Origin: Anaerolineae bacterium
GTDB taxonomy: Bacteria; Chloroflexota; Anaerolineae; Aggregatilineales; Phototrophicaceae
Direction of reading: 5' to 3'
DNA length: 64,000 nt
Assembly (NCBI GenBank): GCA_020849765.1
Contig: JADLAY010000034.1
Location: forward strand, 310,001 to 374,000
Shown piece by piece: positions 62,338 to 64,000 of the stretch; position 1 is the stretch's first letter, and each line of letters starts with the position of its first letter. A program made the position numbers and the translations under genes. The notes beneath the pieces are model-generated. The model made no database searches, was not told the DNA's origin, and was given only the letters and a program-made list of their open reading frames with translations.

Positions 62338-64000
62338 ATGTTTGCCGAAGTCGCGCTCAACATTCCGGTCGACAAGACGTTTGACTACGAAATCCCCGCC
62401 GAGCTCGCGGGCAAGCTGCGCGCCGGGCACATGGTGCACGTCCCCTTCCGCACGGCGGCGGAGCCGGGGATCGTGGTCGATGTGCGTGAGCGAAGCGACG
62501 TCCCGCAGACCAAGCTGGTCGAAGATCTGCTGCATCCCGAACCGGTCGTCTCGTCCGAACGCATCAAGCTGGCCTACGCTATTCGCGACATGTATCTGGC
62601 GCCGATTGGCATCTGCGTCTGGTTGATGCTGCCGTCAGGGATCGCGTCGCAGCATGACATCCGCGTCTCGCTGATCGAGCCAATGGGCGCCGAGACCGAT
62701 CTTCAACGTGAGGTCGTCCGGCTGCTCAAACGGCGCGGCGCGCTGCGTGGACGCCAGCTTGACCTCGCGCTGCCGGGCAAACACTGGCGCGCCGCCGTCG
62801 ACGAGCTGGTCACTGCGGGCGCAGTGCACAAAGAAACGATCCTGACGCCGCCGCGTGTGCGGCCCAAGGTCGTGCGCACGGCCACGCTCGCCATCGAGCC
62901 GGACACGATTGACGCCGAGCTTGATGCGTTGGCGCGTCCGTCCCGCGTGGCCGATCTGCTGGAATACGTGATGACGGCGAGCGCCCCACCGGATGCCGAT
63001 GTCGCGCGCAAAGAAAGCGGCGCGTCGTCCGAACAGCTCGACAAGCTGATCGACCTGGGCTGGCTCAGCCTCGGACCAGAGAACACGCTCACGCTGGAAC
63101 ACCCGGAAAGCGAAGTGCGCGGCTATTTGGCCGACCTGCGCCACACGAGCAAAGCGGCGCGTATTTTGCGCCAGCTCGCCCACGAAAACGAGCCGGTCGC
63201 CGTCAATTGGATCTACGCCCAGAGCGACGCCAAGCTGGCCGATCTGAAGCGGCTCGAAGAATTCGGCCTGATCGCATTTGGCGACCAGGAGGTCTGGCGC
63301 GATACCGTGGCCGCGCGCGAATTCGTGCCCACGTCCGCGCCGGCGCTCAGCGCGGAGCAGGCCGCCGCGTGGTCGGCGCTAGAGGGCGCCATCCACGGTG
63401 AAGGCGGCTTATTCCTGCTCCACGGCGTCACCGGCAGCGGCAAGACGGAACTTTATCTGCGCGCCATCCAGGACACGCTGAAACGCGGGCGCAGCGCCAT
63501 CTTCCTCGTGCCGGAGATTGCCCTGACAGCGCAAACCGTGCATCGCGTGGCCGCGCGCTTCCCCGGCCAGGTCGCGGTCGTCCACAGCCGTCTGAGCGAG
63601 GGCGAGCGCTACGACACCTGGCGGCGCGCGCGTATGGGCCTGATCAAGATTGTGGTCGGCGCCCGTTCCGCCCTGTTCACGCCGATGCCCGATATCGGCC
63701 TGATCATCCTCGACGAAGAGCACGATCAGAGCTACAAGCAGTCCGGCGATCAATCGCCGCCACATTACCATGCGCGCGACGTGGCCGAGATGATCGTCCG
63801 TGAGAACCACGGCGTGCTCATCCTCGGCAGCGCAACGCCCGCCATCGAGACCCAGTACCGAAGCGAGCAGGGTGAGATACTGCGCCTGGAACTGCCCAAT
63901 CGCATCATGGGCCATCGCGAGCACATCCACGAGCAGGAAGGGCGCACTGGCGTGATTGCGCGCTACCGCCCGACGCCGTCCGGGGAAGCGCTGACGATTG
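62338..64000 (+). CDS. priA: Primosomal protein N' PriA (partial, C-terminus outside window)
   Basis: 3'-to-5' helicase that restarts stalled forks by reloading the replisome. The first 554 codons are visible. The N-terminal 3'BD domain is FAEVALNIPVDKTFDYEIPA; a winged-helix region follows. The helicase domain has Walker A LLHGVTGSGKTELYL (near residue 363), FLVPEIALTAQTV, VVGARSALFTPMPD, the DEEH box in LIILDEEHDQSYKQ (459-462) and SATPAIET. The zinc cysteines and helicase domain 2 lie beyond the window. ATG 62338 is 5 nt after the PLD stop; there is no clear ribosome binding site, so coupling is likely. Confidence 0.93.
   Translation, partial: MFAEVALNIPVDKTFDYEIPAELAGKLRAGHMVHVPFRTAAEPGIVVDVRERSDVPQTKLVEDLLHPEPVVSSERIKLAYAIRDMYLAPIGICVWLMLPSGIASQHDIRVSLIEPMGAETDLQREVVRLLKRRGALRGRQLDLALPGKHWRAAVDELVTAGAVHKETILTPPRVRPKVVRTATLAIEPDTIDAELDALARPSRVADLLEYVMTASAPPDADVARKESGASSEQLDKLIDLGWLSLGPENTLTLEHPESEVRGYLADLRHTSKAARILRQLAHENEPVAVNWIYAQSDAKLADLKRLEEFGLIAFGDQEVWRDTVAAREFVPTSAPALSAEQAAAWSALEGAIHGEGGLFLLHGVTGSGKTELYLRAIQDTLKRGRSAIFLVPEIALTAQTVHRVAARFPGQVAVVHSRLSEGERYDTWRRARMGLIKIVVGARSALFTPMPDIGLIILDEEHDQSYKQSGDQSPPHYHARDVAEMIVRENHGVLILGSATPAIETQYRSEQGEILRLELPNRIMGHREHIHEQEGRTGVIARYRPTPSGEALTI

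Overview
The window looks like a chromosomal segment of a Chloroflexota bacterium, most probably Anaerolineae-like. This is inferred from gene content and protein style, since no rRNA is present. Supporting signs are many sensor kinases with GAF/PAS domains, secreted proteins with Thr/Pro-rich linkers after the signal peptide, LytR-CpsA-Psr, LysM and M23 envelope proteins, CDP-alcohol phosphatidyltransferase next to lgt, and frequent GTG/TTG starts. I see no transposase, integrase, phage module, CRISPR array or recognisable defence island; the sequence is evenly GC-rich and dense in genes.

Layout. 1-0.8 kb: recO (partial) and cdd on the minus strand. 0.9-5.2 kb: a ribosomal/RNA polymerase operon, rpmJ-rpsM-rpsK-rpoA-rplQ-truA-rplM-rpsI, without rpsD in its usual place and closed by an intrinsic terminator. 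5.3-9.3 kb: a tetrapyrrole-methylase/MazG fusion, a SpoU methyltransferase, tRNA-Pro(CGG), a CDP-alcohol phosphatidyltransferase and lgt. 9.3-11.1 kb: tsaE-tsaB-rimI for t6A tRNA modification and protein acetylation. 11.3-16.7 kb: a membrane histidine kinase with a single-domain response regulator, an FAH-family enzyme, and an ECF sigma factor 7 nt from a ClpP.

16.6-22.5 kb: secreted hypotheticals, a methyltransferase and an agmatine-deiminase-like enzyme. 22.6-25.6 kb: a double-SWIM protein behind a leader containing a promoter, a 15-codon ORF and a terminator; then two Opp/Dpp-type ATPases without permeases. 25.7-31.9 kb: an FHA membrane protein, a receiver protein, recF, a degenerate PAP2-like protein and a CNNM/CorC protein with a second terminator-bearing leader. 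31.9-36.9 kb: PfkB kinase, a HerA-like ATPase and fructose-1,6-bisphosphatase. 37-47.5 kb: an envelope region with LysM/SdrB and SdrB membrane-anchored proteins, an LCP ligase, a HEAT-like protein, a VOC dioxygenase, pncC, a lipoprotein, a secreted protein built from a duplicated 166-residue unit, and an M23 peptidase.

47.5-64 kb: a soluble kinase; a sigma / putative anti-sigma / bactofilin-like membrane protein operon; an M28 lipoprotein peptidase, PspA, a cytochrome c lipoprotein, an EamA transporter, a REC-kinase divergent from a large GAF-PAS kinase; then an ankyrin / hypothetical / phospholipase D-like / priA (partial) run with overlapping genes.

The main themes are information processing (translation, t6A, recO/recF/priA), cell-envelope biogenesis and stress (LCP, LysM, M23, PspA, ECF sigma factors) and signal transduction (four kinases plus receivers). 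The most unusual signals are two leader regions that end in an intrinsic terminator directly upstream of a gene, a secreted protein with an apparently new WIG repeat, a tandem pair of SdrB-like surface proteins, and convergent gene pairs whose stop codons overlap or lie in shared hairpins.
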